Shown in pieces: positions 14,986-23,288 of a DNA stretch of 40,944 nt. The translations under genes were made by a program, and so were the position numbers. This stretch comes from Desulfovibrionaceae bacterium (GTDB taxonomy: Bacteria > Desulfobacterota > Desulfovibrionia > Desulfovibrionales > Desulfovibrionaceae): assembly GCA_015233395.1 (NCBI GenBank), contig JADFXV010000002.1:72425-113368 (forward strand), read 5' to 3'. Every line of letters starts with the position of its first letter. Position 1 is the stretch's first letter. Under the pieces are notes generated by a model that did no database searches, was not told the DNA's origin, and was given only the letters and a program-made list of their open reading frames with translations.

Positions 14986-16151
14986 TCAAGAGCTTCTGGA
15001 AAAAAGCGGTGAAGACCGGCCCGCCCGACACCGCCTTCCTGACCGTGACCGAGATCGCGCCGGGCAAAACCCTGCGCCTGGTCTTACGCGGCAGGCTCGA
15101 CGACGACGGCGCCGCCCAGGTCTGGGAAAAAATCGAAAAAATTGTGGCCGGGGTGTCGGGTGCCACGGTCGACCTGGACGTGTCCGCGGTTACGTACTGC
15201 GACGGCGCGGGCCTCGCCTTGCTGCTTGACTTGCGTTGCCTGGCCGAGAACGCCAAAACCGTTCTGACCGTCACCGGGCTGCGCGAGGAGTTCGGACAGC
15301 TTCTGTCCATGTTCGATGTCAAAGACATCCAAGGGCCGGCCCAGACCCTGCGCGGACACCGGGACCTGCCAAGCGAGATCGGCCACGCCGCCTCCCGGGT
15401 CTGGGCGGACATCTTCGGCCTGATCGAATTCGTCGGCGAATTCTGGTCCTCGCTCATCTACGTCGCGACCCGCCCCAAGGCGTTTCGCTGGAAAGACGCC
15501 CTGCATTTCGCCGAAAACACCGGCGCCGACAGCCTGCCCATCATCATCCTGATCGGTTTTCTCATGGGCCTGATCACCGCTTTCCAGTCGGCCATGCCGC
15601 TGCGCCAGTTCGGGGCGGAAATCTTCGTCGCCAACCTGCTCGGACTGTCCATGCTGCGCGAACTCGGCCCTCTGGTCTCGGGCATCATCATGGCCGGCCG
15701 ATCGGGTTCGGCCTTCGCCGCCGAACTCGGCACCATGCGGGTCAACGAGGAGATCAACGCCCTGGTGACCATGGGACTGGACCCGGTGCGCTTTCTGGTG
15801 ATCCCGCGCGTGCTCGCGGCCATGGCGGTGATGCCGCTGATCGTCATGTTCTTTAATTTCTTCGCCCTGATCGGCGGCGGCGTGGTCATGGTGTCGCTGG
15901 GCTATCCGATCATCACCTACTCCAAACAGGTGGTGGCCTCGGTGTCGCTGACGGATATGCTCGGCGGCCTGTTCAAATCCGTGGTCTTCAGCCACCTGGT
16001 CTGCGGCATCGGCTGCCTGCGCGGCCTGCAGGCCTCGGGCGGCCCGAGCGCGGTCGGCGATTCGGCCACCAGCGCGGTGGTCAGCGGCATCATCCTGATC
16101 GCGGTGTTCGACGGCATTTTCGCCGTGCTCTTTTTCGCCCTGAAGATATGA
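14970..16151 (+). CDS. mlaE: Mla-type phospholipid ABC transporter permease with fused STAS domain
   Basis: This joins a STAS domain (about residues 15-110, the MlaB-like part; DVSAVTYCDGAGLALLLDL is the conserved loop and helix) to an MlaE permease (about 130-390). The permease has five or so hydrophobic helices, with LIGFLMGLITAFQSAMPLRQFG and RELGPLVSGIIMAGRSGSAF followed by AAELGTMRVNEEINAL, the family signature for the coupling helix. The transporter moves phospholipids between inner membrane and periplasmic MCE protein. MlaB and MlaE are separate in E. coli. The start is uncertain: ATG 14970, where GGAAGG is too close, or GTG 14982, which overlaps the mazG stop (GTGA) with GGAAGGA twelve bases upstream. 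The end overlaps mlaF by four bases. Confidence 0.93.
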   Translation: MQKRVIKSFWKKAVKTGPPDTAFLTVTEIAPGKTLRLVLRGRLDDDGAAQVWEKIEKIVAGVSGATVDLDVSAVTYCDGAGLALLLDLRCLAENAKTVLTVTGLREEFGQLLSMFDVKDIQGPAQTLRGHRDLPSEIGHAASRVWADIFGLIEFVGEFWSSLIYVATRPKAFRWKDALHFAENTGADSLPIIILIGFLMGLITAFQSAMPLRQFGAEIFVANLLGLSMLRELGPLVSGIIMAGRSGSAFAAELGTMRVNEEINALVTMGLDPVRFLVIPRVLAAMAVMPLIVMFFNFFALIGGGVVMVSLGYPIITYSKQVVASVSLTDMLGGLFKSVVFSHLVCGIGCLRGLQASGGPSAVGDSATSAVVSGIILIAVFDGIFAVLFFALKI

Positions 16152-16933
16152 ACCCCGCATCCGCCAAACCCATCATCGAGGTGGCCGGCCTCACCGCGGG
16201 CTACGGCGCGGACATCATCTTGCGGGACATCTCCTTTACGGTGTATCAAGGCGAGGTGTTTTGCATCCTGGGCGGATCGGGCAGCGGCAAAAGCACGATG
16301 ATGAAGCAGATGATCGGCCTGGACCACCCTCGGGCCGGCAAGATCCTCATCGACGGCGAGGACATTGTCGCCGCCGAGGGGCGAAAGCGCAACGCGATCC
16401 TGCGCAAGTTCGGCGTGACGTATCAATCGGGAGCCCTGTTCGGCTCCATGACGCTCAAGGAAAACATCACGCTCCCCCTGGAGGAGTTCACCCGGCTACC
16501 CCGCGACGCCATGGACCTGATCGCCAGCATGAAACTCAAGCTGGTCGGACTTTCCGGCTTCGGCGACCACCTGCCGGCCGAACTCTCCGGCGGCATGCAG
16601 AAACGCGCCGCCATAGCCCGGGCCATGGCCCTGGACCCGCGCATTCTCTTTTTGGACGAACCCTCGGCCGGGCTGGACCCTATCACCTCGGCCGGACTGG
16701 ACGCGCTCATCTTGTCGCTCGCAAAAAACATGGGCATCACTTTCGTCGTGGTCACCCACGAGCTGCCGAGCATCAACGCCATCGCCGACCGCGTCATCAT
16801 GCTCGACAAAGGGCGCATCGCCGCCCAGGGAGCGCCGGCCGAGCTGCGCGAGCACAGCGACAACCCCTGGGTGCGCGACTTCTTCAACAGAGTTTCGCCC
16901 CGCGATCAACTCCAACAAACCGGAACGCCATGA
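16148..16933 (+). CDS. mlaF: Mla-type phospholipid ABC transporter ATPase
   Basis: A 261-residue ABC ATPase that powers the MlaE permease. Walker A is GGSGSGKST at 42-50, the Q-loop is VTYQSGALFGSMT, the signature is LSGGMQKRAAIARA from residue 146, and Walker B is ILFLDEPSAGLDP, with the H-loop in VVVTHEL. The sequence SGALFGSMTLKENI is a typical MlaF/TTG2A trait. It starts within the permease stop (ATGA at 16148-16151) and its own stop overlaps mlaD in the same way, giving strict stoichiometric coupling. Confidence 0.96.
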   Translation: MNPASAKPIIEVAGLTAGYGADIILRDISFTVYQGEVFCILGGSGSGKSTMMKQMIGLDHPRAGKILIDGEDIVAAEGRKRNAILRKFGVTYQSGALFGSMTLKENITLPLEEFTRLPRDAMDLIASMKLKLVGLSGFGDHLPAELSGGMQKRAAIARAMALDPRILFLDEPSAGLDPITSAGLDALILSLAKNMGITFVVVTHELPSINAIADRVIMLDKGRIAAQGAPAELREHSDNPWVRDFFNRVSPRDQLQQTGTP

Positions 16934-17925
16934 GCGCCCAAACGCGGTATTTCAAACTCGGGCTCTTCATCCTAATCGGATTTTTTTTCCTGACCGGGGC
17001 CGTCATCATATTGAGCATGGATTTCTTTTCCGAAAACAACGTCATGATGGAAACCTACCTCAACGAATCCGTCCAGGGGCTCGACATCGGCTCGCCGGTC
17101 AAGTTCATGGGCGTCAAGGTCGGCAACATCAAGAAGATCGACTTTTCCTACAACAAGTACCACAACGACGGCGGCATGCGCCACCGTTACGTGATCATCG
17201 AAATGTCCATCGACCCCAAGCTGGCCTTGGGCAAGACGGACCGCAAACTCATCGGGCCGCTGCTGCTTGAGGAAATCAGCCACGGCCTGCGCATCAAAAT
17301 CGCCCCGCAGGGCATAACCGGAACGGCTTTCCTGGAAATGGACTATATCGATCCCAGACGCGTGGCGGACCTGCCCATCGACTGGGAACCGCAATACTAC
17401 TACATCCCCTCAACGCGCGGCACCTTCGCCCGGCTCGAAGAAATCATGGATACCGCGTCCAAAACCCTCAACAAACTGTCCCTGGTCGACTACGAGGCCG
17501 TATTCAAGGAACTCGAACACCTGCTCGTTTCCATGAACAAGGCCGTGGCCGACGCCAACGTCGCCGGACTCTCCAAATCGCTGCTCACCCTGATCTCGAA
17601 ACTGCAGGAGACCAACCAGCGGATCGGGCAATTCATGGACAGCAAGAATTTCAAGGAGATCCTAAGCGATCTCCACGACGTCATGACCAAATTGAGCGAG
17701 GGCGCCCAAGACCTGCCGGCGACCATGCACCAGACCCAGCGGCTGATCCACGAACTCAACACCCTGGTCGCCAGGCAACGCGACCAGGTCCAGTCCATCA
17801 TGCAAAACGGCAAACAGATGATGGAAAATCTGAACGAAATGACCAACGACGCCAAACATAATCCGTCGTCGCTCATCTTCGGCGGCCCGCCCAAGCCCAA
17901 AACGCCGCTCAAGGACGCCAAATGA
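16930..17925 (+). CDS. mlaD: MCE-domain phospholipid-binding protein MlaD
   Basis: A 331-residue membrane-anchored periplasmic protein. One transmembrane helix lies at about 9-30 (FKLGLFILIGFFFLTGAVI), followed by an MCE domain (about 38-150; the segment SVQGLDIGSPVKFMGVKVGN is the family core). The C-terminal half (about 165-310) is a long helical, coiled-coil-like region rich in Asn, Gln and Met, longer than in E. coli MlaD (183 residues). The MCE ring receives lipids from MlaFE. It overlaps mlaF at the start and the lipoprotein gene at the end (both ATGA). The long tail could bridge towards the outer membrane, as in PqiB-type proteins (inference). Confidence 0.93.
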   Translation: MSAQTRYFKLGLFILIGFFFLTGAVIILSMDFFSENNVMMETYLNESVQGLDIGSPVKFMGVKVGNIKKIDFSYNKYHNDGGMRHRYVIIEMSIDPKLALGKTDRKLIGPLLLEEISHGLRIKIAPQGITGTAFLEMDYIDPRRVADLPIDWEPQYYYIPSTRGTFARLEEIMDTASKTLNKLSLVDYEAVFKELEHLLVSMNKAVADANVAGLSKSLLTLISKLQETNQRIGQFMDSKNFKEILSDLHDVMTKLSEGAQDLPATMHQTQRLIHELNTLVARQRDQVQSIMQNGKQMMENLNEMTNDAKHNPSSLIFGGPPKPKTPLKDAK

Positions 17926-18572
17926 AAAAGATCTCTTCACGGCAGGCCTCGCTCGCGGCCGCCTTTGCGGCCCTGATCCTGCTCGGCGCTTTCGCGCCGG
18001 GCTGCTCCCTGCCGGGCCTGGGATCCCGGCAACACGGCGAACGGCGGTACTACATGCTCGATCCGGCTCGCGAGGCCCATTCGGTCCAGATAAACGCGAA
18101 AACCGTCCTCAAGGTGCGGCCGTTCACCGTCTCGCCCGGCTTCGACACGCGCGAATTCATCTACAAAGTCGGCGGGCAGCGGGTTGAGACCGATTACTAC
18201 AACCTGCTCTTCATGCAGCCGGGACAAGCCGTGGCCCAGGCGACCCGCAAATGGCTGGACGCCTCGGGACTGTTCGGACACGTGGTCGATTCCACCAGCC
18301 AGATCGAGGAAACACACGCCCTGGAAGGCAACCTGGTGGCCCTCTACGGCGACTACTCCGACCCCGGGGCGCCCAAGGCGGTCCTGGAAATCCAGTACTT
18401 CCTGCTCAAGCAGACCAAAGACGACTTCACCGTCGTCTTCCAGAAAAATTACCGCCGGGAAACGCCTTTTGACGGCAGCGCGGCCCAAAATATGGCCGAA
18501 GGCCTGCAAAAGTCCCTCGGCGAGGTCCTGACCGCCCTGGAAGCCGATCTGAAGGGCGTGGCGATAAAGTAG
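17922..18572 (+). CDS. ABC-type transport auxiliary lipoprotein (PqiC-like)
   Basis: A 216-residue periplasmic lipoprotein of the ABC-transport auxiliary component family related to PqiC. The signal peptide ends FAPGC with a lipidated Cys28, an acceptable though not textbook lipobox. RRYYMLDPAR, KVRPFTVSPGFDTREFIYK and the following FMQPGQAVAQATRKWL are the conserved stretch of this family. It is the last gene of the mla run, overlapping mlaD by four bases, and probably docks the MCE protein to the outer membrane. A strong hairpin follows at 18585. Confidence 0.9.
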   Translation: MKKISSRQASLAAAFAALILLGAFAPGCSLPGLGSRQHGERRYYMLDPAREAHSVQINAKTVLKVRPFTVSPGFDTREFIYKVGGQRVETDYYNLLFMQPGQAVAQATRKWLDASGLFGHVVDSTSQIEETHALEGNLVALYGDYSDPGAPKAVLEIQYFLLKQTKDDFTVVFQKNYRRETPFDGSAAQNMAEGLQKSLGEVLTALEADLKGVAIK

Positions 18573-18584
18573 AGGGAGAGAAGA

Positions 18585-18660
18585 CTGGGTGAAACTTTTT
18601 TCAAAAAAGTTTCACCCAGAAGGGCGCCTTGCCCCCAGCCCCCCCTTCCAAAAATTTTGC
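18585..18660. terminator. Long hairpin plus tail between convergent genes
   Basis: A perfect 17-bp inverted repeat (18585-18601 with 18603-18619, arms starting CTGGGTGAAAC and T-rich towards the loop) begins 13 bases after the lipoprotein stop. It is followed by a C-rich stretch and CCCCCCTTCCAAAAATTTTG (18640-18659). It may serve both the mla operon and, from the other side, the FAD gene ending at 18707. It is the second of four such elements; a partial match to the 38-bp repeat (CGCCGGAGGCGTTA) follows at 18666. Confidence 0.65.
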
Positions 18661-18706
18661 CTGATCGCCGGAGGCGTTAAAAAAATCACTCCATGGACGC
18701 GCGCGC

Positions 18707-20329
18707 CTAGTCCCGGCTCTCCAGCACATCCCTGAACGCGCCCTTGCCTCCCAGCATCGCGCCCGTGAAGCCGCCGCCCGGATTCCCCCAGGCGCCGGCC
18801 AGGTACAGCCCCTTCACTCCGGTCTTGTTCGGCAGGCGGCTCATGAAGGAATTGTCCACGGTCTGGTTGTACCCGTAAATCGCGCCGCCGGGATTGAGGG
18901 TGAAGCGGAGGTTGGTGAGCGGCGTTGCGCTGTCGCGCATGACGATCATTTTCGAGAGCCCGGGAAGCGCCCGCTTTTCGGCCATGTCGATCATCATGCG
19001 GGTAAGACGCTCTTTTTCTTGGTAATAGGCGTCTTTGCGCCCTGAAAGGTAGTCCGCCTCAAAAGGCCGCCAGCGCTCGTATCCTGAGAGCGACATCAGG
19101 CTCAGGCTCGAGCAGCCCTTGGGCGAGAACCCGTCGACCAGATTGTCGTACAACATCAACGCGAAGCCCGAATGCTCGAAATCGCAGTCCATGGCGGCCC
19201 GGTAGTTGGCCTCCATGTCGGTCTGGGCGTAGAACGAGGCGTCGGGCAGGGGAAAGCGGTCCCTGACGTCCTGATTGAGCCCAAGCCAGACGATGAAACT
19301 GCCGGGGCTGGCCTCATAGGAGTCGAGCTTGCTCATCCGCGCCGGCCCCAGCGCGCCAGCGGGCAGCAGGTCGTGAAAAAGTTTCGGGGCAGCCGAGTTG
19401 CACACCACGGCCCGCGCCCGGAACTCGTTGCCGCCGGCCGCGCGCACGCCAGCCGCCCGGCCGTTCTCCAGGATGATCGCCTCGACCTGGGTGTCAAACA
19501 GGATTTCCCCGCCGGCCCGGGTGATCGACGCGGCCAGGGCGTCGGAGAGGGCTTGGGAAGTCCCTTTCAGGTAATTCCCGCCGCTTTCGAGGTATTCCCC
19601 GGTGGGAGCGAGATAATAAAAGGCCGACAAACGCGAGGGCGGCAGCCCGTAGTAGCCGCAACTCTGGGTGAGCACGGCCTTGAGCCTGGGATCGCCGACA
19701 TGGCTGTCGACAAGCTGGCCCACGCTCTTGTCGCGGATGGCCCAGAGCGTGGGAAAAACGGCGGGAAACGCGGCTTTCCCGATCCCGGACAAACCTTTGT
19801 CCAGTTGCGCAAGCTCCGCCATCGTCTTGCGCCAGATGTCGAAATACCCTTGAAGCCCGCGCGCCTCTTGCGGGAACAGGCCCGCGAGCTGGCGCTCGAA
19901 GCCGCCCAGGCCGCACTTGGCGGGGACTTCGATCGAGAAATCCGGAAAGCGCGAAACCCAGGCATGGGGATGCTCGACCAGCGAGAGTTTGTCCCAGACC
20001 CCGGTGTCTTCGAGCATTTTGCGCGCTGACGGCGAAGACAATACCGAGGAATGCAGCGAGACCTCGCAGGTGAATTCGCGCGGGCCGGCAATCCGGGCAA
20101 AGGATGTGGCGTAGCCGCCGGGCACGCCGTATTGCTCCAGAACGAGCGGCCTGAGGCCGTTTCTGGCCATATAGGCGGCGCAGGTCAGACCGCCGAGTCC
20201 GGCCCCGACGACGATCGCGTCGTAGCCGCCCGCCTCGTCCTTGGGCTTGCGCGCCGCCGAGCAGCTCCATCCGGCCAGACTCGCCGCCGCCGCCATTGCC
20301 GAAAGCTGCAAAAAAAATCTCCGGTCCAT
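18707..20329 (-). CDS. Exported FAD-dependent oxidoreductase of the phytoene desaturase (CrtI) type
   Basis: A 540-residue flavoprotein. The leader MDRRFFLQLSAMAAAASLAG has a Tat-like twin Arg (RR at 3-4, then FFL) and a Cys at 23 that might be lipidated; export is inferred. FAD binding is shown by VVGAGLGGLTCAAY (about 41-53) with the acidic Glu65 at the end of the second strand, and the C-terminal FAD signature is GLYLAGAWGNPGGGFTGAML. The overall form matches CrtI/CrtISO-like or retinol-saturase-like amine oxidases. The start ATG at 20329 has a near-ideal AGGAGGTG; an upstream GTG (20338) lies in that ribosome site and is rejected. It lies 116 bp downstream of the VOC dioxygenase gene on the same strand; a shared substrate is possible but unproved. 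Confidence 0.88.
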   Translation of the reverse strand: MDRRFFLQLSAMAAAASLAGWSCSAARKPKDEAGGYDAIVVGAGLGGLTCAAYMARNGLRPLVLEQYGVPGGYATSFARIAGPREFTCEVSLHSSVLSSPSARKMLEDTGVWDKLSLVEHPHAWVSRFPDFSIEVPAKCGLGGFERQLAGLFPQEARGLQGYFDIWRKTMAELAQLDKGLSGIGKAAFPAVFPTLWAIRDKSVGQLVDSHVGDPRLKAVLTQSCGYYGLPPSRLSAFYYLAPTGEYLESGGNYLKGTSQALSDALAASITRAGGEILFDTQVEAIILENGRAAGVRAAGGNEFRARAVVCNSAAPKLFHDLLPAGALGPARMSKLDSYEASPGSFIVWLGLNQDVRDRFPLPDASFYAQTDMEANYRAAMDCDFEHSGFALMLYDNLVDGFSPKGCSSLSLMSLSGYERWRPFEADYLSGRKDAYYQEKERLTRMMIDMAEKRALPGLSKMIVMRDSATPLTNLRFTLNPGGAIYGYNQTVDNSFMSRLPNKTGVKGLYLAGAWGNPGGGFTGAMLGGKGAFRDVLESRD

Positions 20330-20445
20330 GGTCGCCACCTCCTAGGGGATGACCACGCATACCGGAATACCCGGCAACCCGGCAACCGGCGAATGGCGAA
20401 TGGCGCCTATCGAGAGTCCGGGGATTCGTCGCCCCCGGAACATTC

Positions 20446-21519
20446 CTATTGTTTCTCGGTGGACTTGGTGAGCAGGGTCACGTTGCCTTTGGTGAAGAAC
20501 CCGTCGAAGCCGTCGTAGCGGGTGATGTATTCGTTGACCAAGAACGTCGTGGGCGACATTGTGGAGAAAATCTGCTTGAGGCCTTCTTCGCGCGACCCGA
20601 TCAGATCCGAAAGAAAGTCCAGGCCGTCCCGGGCGAGGCCGGCGACCGCGTCTTCGATGCCGCGCGTCTCAAAGGCCAGGTGGTGGGCGCGGGTGTTGTA
20701 GTTGTAAATGAATTTCTCGGTCGGACCGGATTCTTCCAGATTCCGAAACGGCGCGATCCCGGAAGTGAAGACCTGGGCGTAGTCGCCGGGCGAGAGCCTG
20801 GCCACGCTGGTGATGGAATTGAGGCTTTCGACGTAGACCGCGAAGGCGAAATCGTAATTGGTCAGGCCCATGAATTCCAGGATGGCCGCGTCGCGCTCCT
20901 CGGCGCGCACCCGGGTGGCCACATGGTCGAGCCGGCCGATGCCCGCGAGATACGCCTTGTTCGGCTTGACCAAGTCAAGCGGCGTATCCTTGGCCCCGGA
21001 CGTGGCGTAGCTGCGCCGCGCGCCGGATTTCCACTGCACGTAGCCGATGGAATTGCCGGTGAACGCCGACGGCGCGGTCTGGATGAAGCGGCAGCCCGGG
21101 CGGTCAAGCACCCTGTTCGACAGAAAAGCCACGCCCCGGCCGCGCTGCAGCAGGGCGAGCCGGGGCGCGTCCGGACTTGCAAAGACAAAAGTCTCCAGAC
21201 GCGCGTTCGGCATGGCCGCGGTCTTGGGCCCGGCGTTGGCCGCCGCGAAAGGGTTTACCCCGCCCTTGCGGGCCGTCACCAGAATGTCCGCCGAGCCCGG
21301 CAGCGACAGCACGCAAACCCGCCGCTCCCCGTCCTCGAAAGCCTCGGCGACGCCGTAGCCGGTAAAAGCCAGCATCTCGCCGACAGTAGCCTCGAAATTG
21401 ACCGGCTCGGTATTGATCACGACATGATCGAGCCCGCCGACCAGCCCGCAAAGCCCGGCCGCCTCGCGCTCCTCAAGCACCCGCGCCGCACCGCGCCGCA
21501 GCGCCCCGTCGTCGTTCAT
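20446..21519 (-). CDS. HPPD-like VOC-family metal-dependent dioxygenase
   Basis: A 357-residue protein with two vicinal-oxygen-chelate domains. The C-terminal half matches the layout of 4-hydroxyphenylpyruvate dioxygenase (HPPD). I can place all three metal ligands: His199 (RLDHVATR), His280 (AHHLAFET) and Glu355 (in KSTEKQ, aligning with the HPPD ligand in the terminal helix). The N-terminal domain (about 29-140) starts GLDHVVINT. HPPD uses O2 and a 2-oxoacid to make homogentisate. The core motif EGLKQIFSTMSPTTFLVNEY departs from typical HPPD, so the substrate may differ. The start ATG 21519 has AGGGAGG six bases upstream. No homogentisate pathway gene is nearby. Confidence 0.8.
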   Translation of the reverse strand: MNDDGALRRGAARVLEEREAAGLCGLVGGLDHVVINTEPVNFEATVGEMLAFTGYGVAEAFEDGERRVCVLSLPGSADILVTARKGGVNPFAAANAGPKTAAMPNARLETFVFASPDAPRLALLQRGRGVAFLSNRVLDRPGCRFIQTAPSAFTGNSIGYVQWKSGARRSYATSGAKDTPLDLVKPNKAYLAGIGRLDHVATRVRAEERDAAILEFMGLTNYDFAFAVYVESLNSITSVARLSPGDYAQVFTSGIAPFRNLEESGPTEKFIYNYNTRAHHLAFETRGIEDAVAGLARDGLDFLSDLIGSREEGLKQIFSTMSPTTFLVNEYITRYDGFDGFFTKGNVTLLTKSTEKQ

Positions 21520-21534
21520 AACCGGCCTCCCTTT

Positions 21535-21635
21535 GGCCAGGGGGCGCTGCCCCCTGGAGCCCCGCCAAAGGGGCTCCGCCCCTTTGGATTCCCCGCCGGG
21601 GGCCATGATGGCCCCCGGACCCCCTCGACAGGGGG
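21535..21635. repeat. GC-rich palindrome array, copy 2
   Basis: Three perfect palindromes in series: 21537-21557 (9-bp arms CCAGGGGGC, loop GCT), 21565-21587 (10-bp arms CCAAAGGGGC) and 21596-21618 (11-bp arms CCGGGGGCCAT, one-base loop), plus CCCCCT/AGGGGG at 21620-21635. The reverse complement follows the same module order as 2825-2906. The arms differ in sequence but remain self-complementary. It abuts the ribosome site of the VOC gene on the minus strand. Confidence 0.7.
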
Positions 21636-21680
21636 CTTTGGGGTTTGAGTCAATTTTTCAGTATCCCGGCTACACCGTGA

Positions 21681-21748
21681 AAGTTTTTTTGGGAAAAGGG
21701 GGTTCGGGGGAAAAACCCTTTTTGTTCACAAAAAGGGTTTTTCCCCCG
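21681..21748 (-). terminator. Long hairpin plus conserved tail after the flavin oxidase gene
   Basis: A perfect 21-bp inverted repeat (21705-21725 with 21728-21748, 2-nt loop) lies 32 bp past the stop of the GlcD-type gene in its direction. Its core CCTTTTTGTTCACAAAAAGG also occurs in the 27982 element. On the minus strand it is followed by CCCCCTTTTCCCAAAAAAAC (21683-21702 on +). Confidence 0.65.
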
Positions 21749-21779
21749 ATTCCTCTTCCTCTCCCCTCTCTCCCCATGC

Positions 21780-23168
21780 TCAGTATCCCTTTCCGGGGTT
21801 GAGGATGCCGGCCGGGTCGAAGCAGCGTTTGAGGGCGCGCATGAGTTCGATTTCGCGGCGGCCGTATTGTTTTTCCAGCCAGAAGACCTTGGCCAGTCCG
21901 ACGCCGTGTTCGCCGGTGATGGAGCCGGACAGTTCGAGGGTGGCGGCCAGGGTGGCGTCGCGGGCGAGGGCGGCGTTTGCGGCCTGGGCTGGGTCGGCGG
22001 CGTCGAACATGTAATTGACGTGGATATTGCCGTCGCCCAGGTGTCCGAAGAGCAGCACCCGAAGATGCAGGTCCGAGGCGATGCGGCGAAAGCGGGCCAT
22101 GGCCTCGGCGACTTTGCCCCGGGGCAGGGTGACGTCGTCGCTTATCTTGTCCGGGCCCAGGGCGAAGGAGGCCTGATTGACCAGCCGGCGCGGCGCCCAG
22201 AGTTTGTCTTCGTCGGCGGGAGTGAGCGCGGCCAGGATGGAGGCCGGGCGGAAGGGCTCGATGGCCTGCTGGGCGGCCGCCGCTTCGGCTGCGGCGGTCG
22301 CCTTAAGCCCGTCGAACTGGAGCAGCAGCGCCGCTTTCGGCGCTCCGGACCAGGGCGCGGGCGCAACCGCGGCCAGGGCGGCGAGGACTTCCTCGGCCAT
22401 GATTTCCATGGCCGCCGGCAGGAGGCCGCGCCCAAGCACGGCGTAAGCGGCCTTGATCGCCGTATCCAGGCTGTCGAAGCAGACCAGCAGCGACGCCGTG
22501 GCCTCGGGCAGGGGCAAGAGCTTGAGGATGATTTCCGTAAAAAAGGCCAGGGTGCCTTCGCTGCCGACGAGCAGCGAGGTCAGGTCGAGGCCGGCGGCGT
22601 TTTTATGCGTTCTGGCGCCGGTGACGATGTGCGAGCCGTCCGGCAGGACGCAGGAGAAGCCGAGGACGTAGTTTCTGGTGACGCCGTATTTGACGGCGCG
22701 CAGGCCGCCGGCGTTGGTGGCGGCGTTGCCGCCGATGCTGGAGAAGGCGGCGCTGGCCGCGTCCGGGGGATAGAACAGGCGGCGGGCGGCCACGGCCGCT
22801 TGCAGATCGCCCGTGACCACGCCGGGCTGGCAGACGGCCAGGGAGTCGGCCTCGGAAATTTCCAGGATCGTATCGAGCCTACTGGTGGCCACGACGACGC
22901 CGCCCCGGTCGGGTACGCAGCAGCCGGCCACGTTGGTGGCCCGGGAGCGTATGGTCAGGGGGATTTTTTCCGCGCTGGCGAAGGCGAAGAGCTCCTTCAC
23001 CTGGTCCGCGGTTTCGGGGCGCGCCACGGCGTCGGCCCGGCCGCGCCTGCGGCTCGCGTCGGTGGCGAAGATCAGGGTCTCTTCCGGGGTCGTGAGCAGG
23101 GCGTCGCCAGGAAAGAGATTTTCGAGGAAGGAAAGTTGTCTGGCGGTGAGAGAAACCGGACCTTGCAT
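21780..23168 (-). CDS. FAD-linked oxidase, GlcD/D-lactate dehydrogenase type
   Basis: A 462-residue flavoprotein of the vanillyl-alcohol-oxidase-like group (FAD-binding type 4 then FAD-linked oxidase C-terminal domain), the fold of glycolate oxidase GlcD and D-lactate dehydrogenase. The FAD site includes RSRATNVAGCCVPDRGGVVV and SSIGGNAATNAGGLRAVKYG. The C-terminal domain has HLGDGNIHVNY, with metal-binding His residues, and GSITGEHGVGLAK. The GlcD-type Fe-S partner gene is not in the window, so it may work with a separate subunit or alone. Likely reaction: oxidation of a 2-hydroxy acid such as lactate or glycolate (inference). The start at 23168 has an AAAAGG stretch upstream. It is 120 bp from the gene before it on this strand. 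Confidence 0.92.
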   Translation of the reverse strand: MQGPVSLTARQLSFLENLFPGDALLTTPEETLIFATDASRRRGRADAVARPETADQVKELFAFASAEKIPLTIRSRATNVAGCCVPDRGGVVVATSRLDTILEISEADSLAVCQPGVVTGDLQAAVAARRLFYPPDAASAAFSSIGGNAATNAGGLRAVKYGVTRNYVLGFSCVLPDGSHIVTGARTHKNAAGLDLTSLLVGSEGTLAFFTEIILKLLPLPEATASLLVCFDSLDTAIKAAYAVLGRGLLPAAMEIMAEEVLAALAAVAPAPWSGAPKAALLLQFDGLKATAAAEAAAAQQAIEPFRPASILAALTPADEDKLWAPRRLVNQASFALGPDKISDDVTLPRGKVAEAMARFRRIASDLHLRVLLFGHLGDGNIHVNYMFDAADPAQAANAALARDATLAATLELSGSITGEHGVGLAKVFWLEKQYGRREIELMRALKRCFDPAGILNPGKGY

Positions 23169-23288
23169 GCGGCGGCCTTTTGCGGCGGGTCGCGGCCTGG
23201 GCGGCCGTCTTTTCGGACTTACGCCCGCCGCCGGGGGAGGCCGGTCCCGCCAAACGGGCCGGACGGGCCGAACGGGAGCGCGGCGGAA

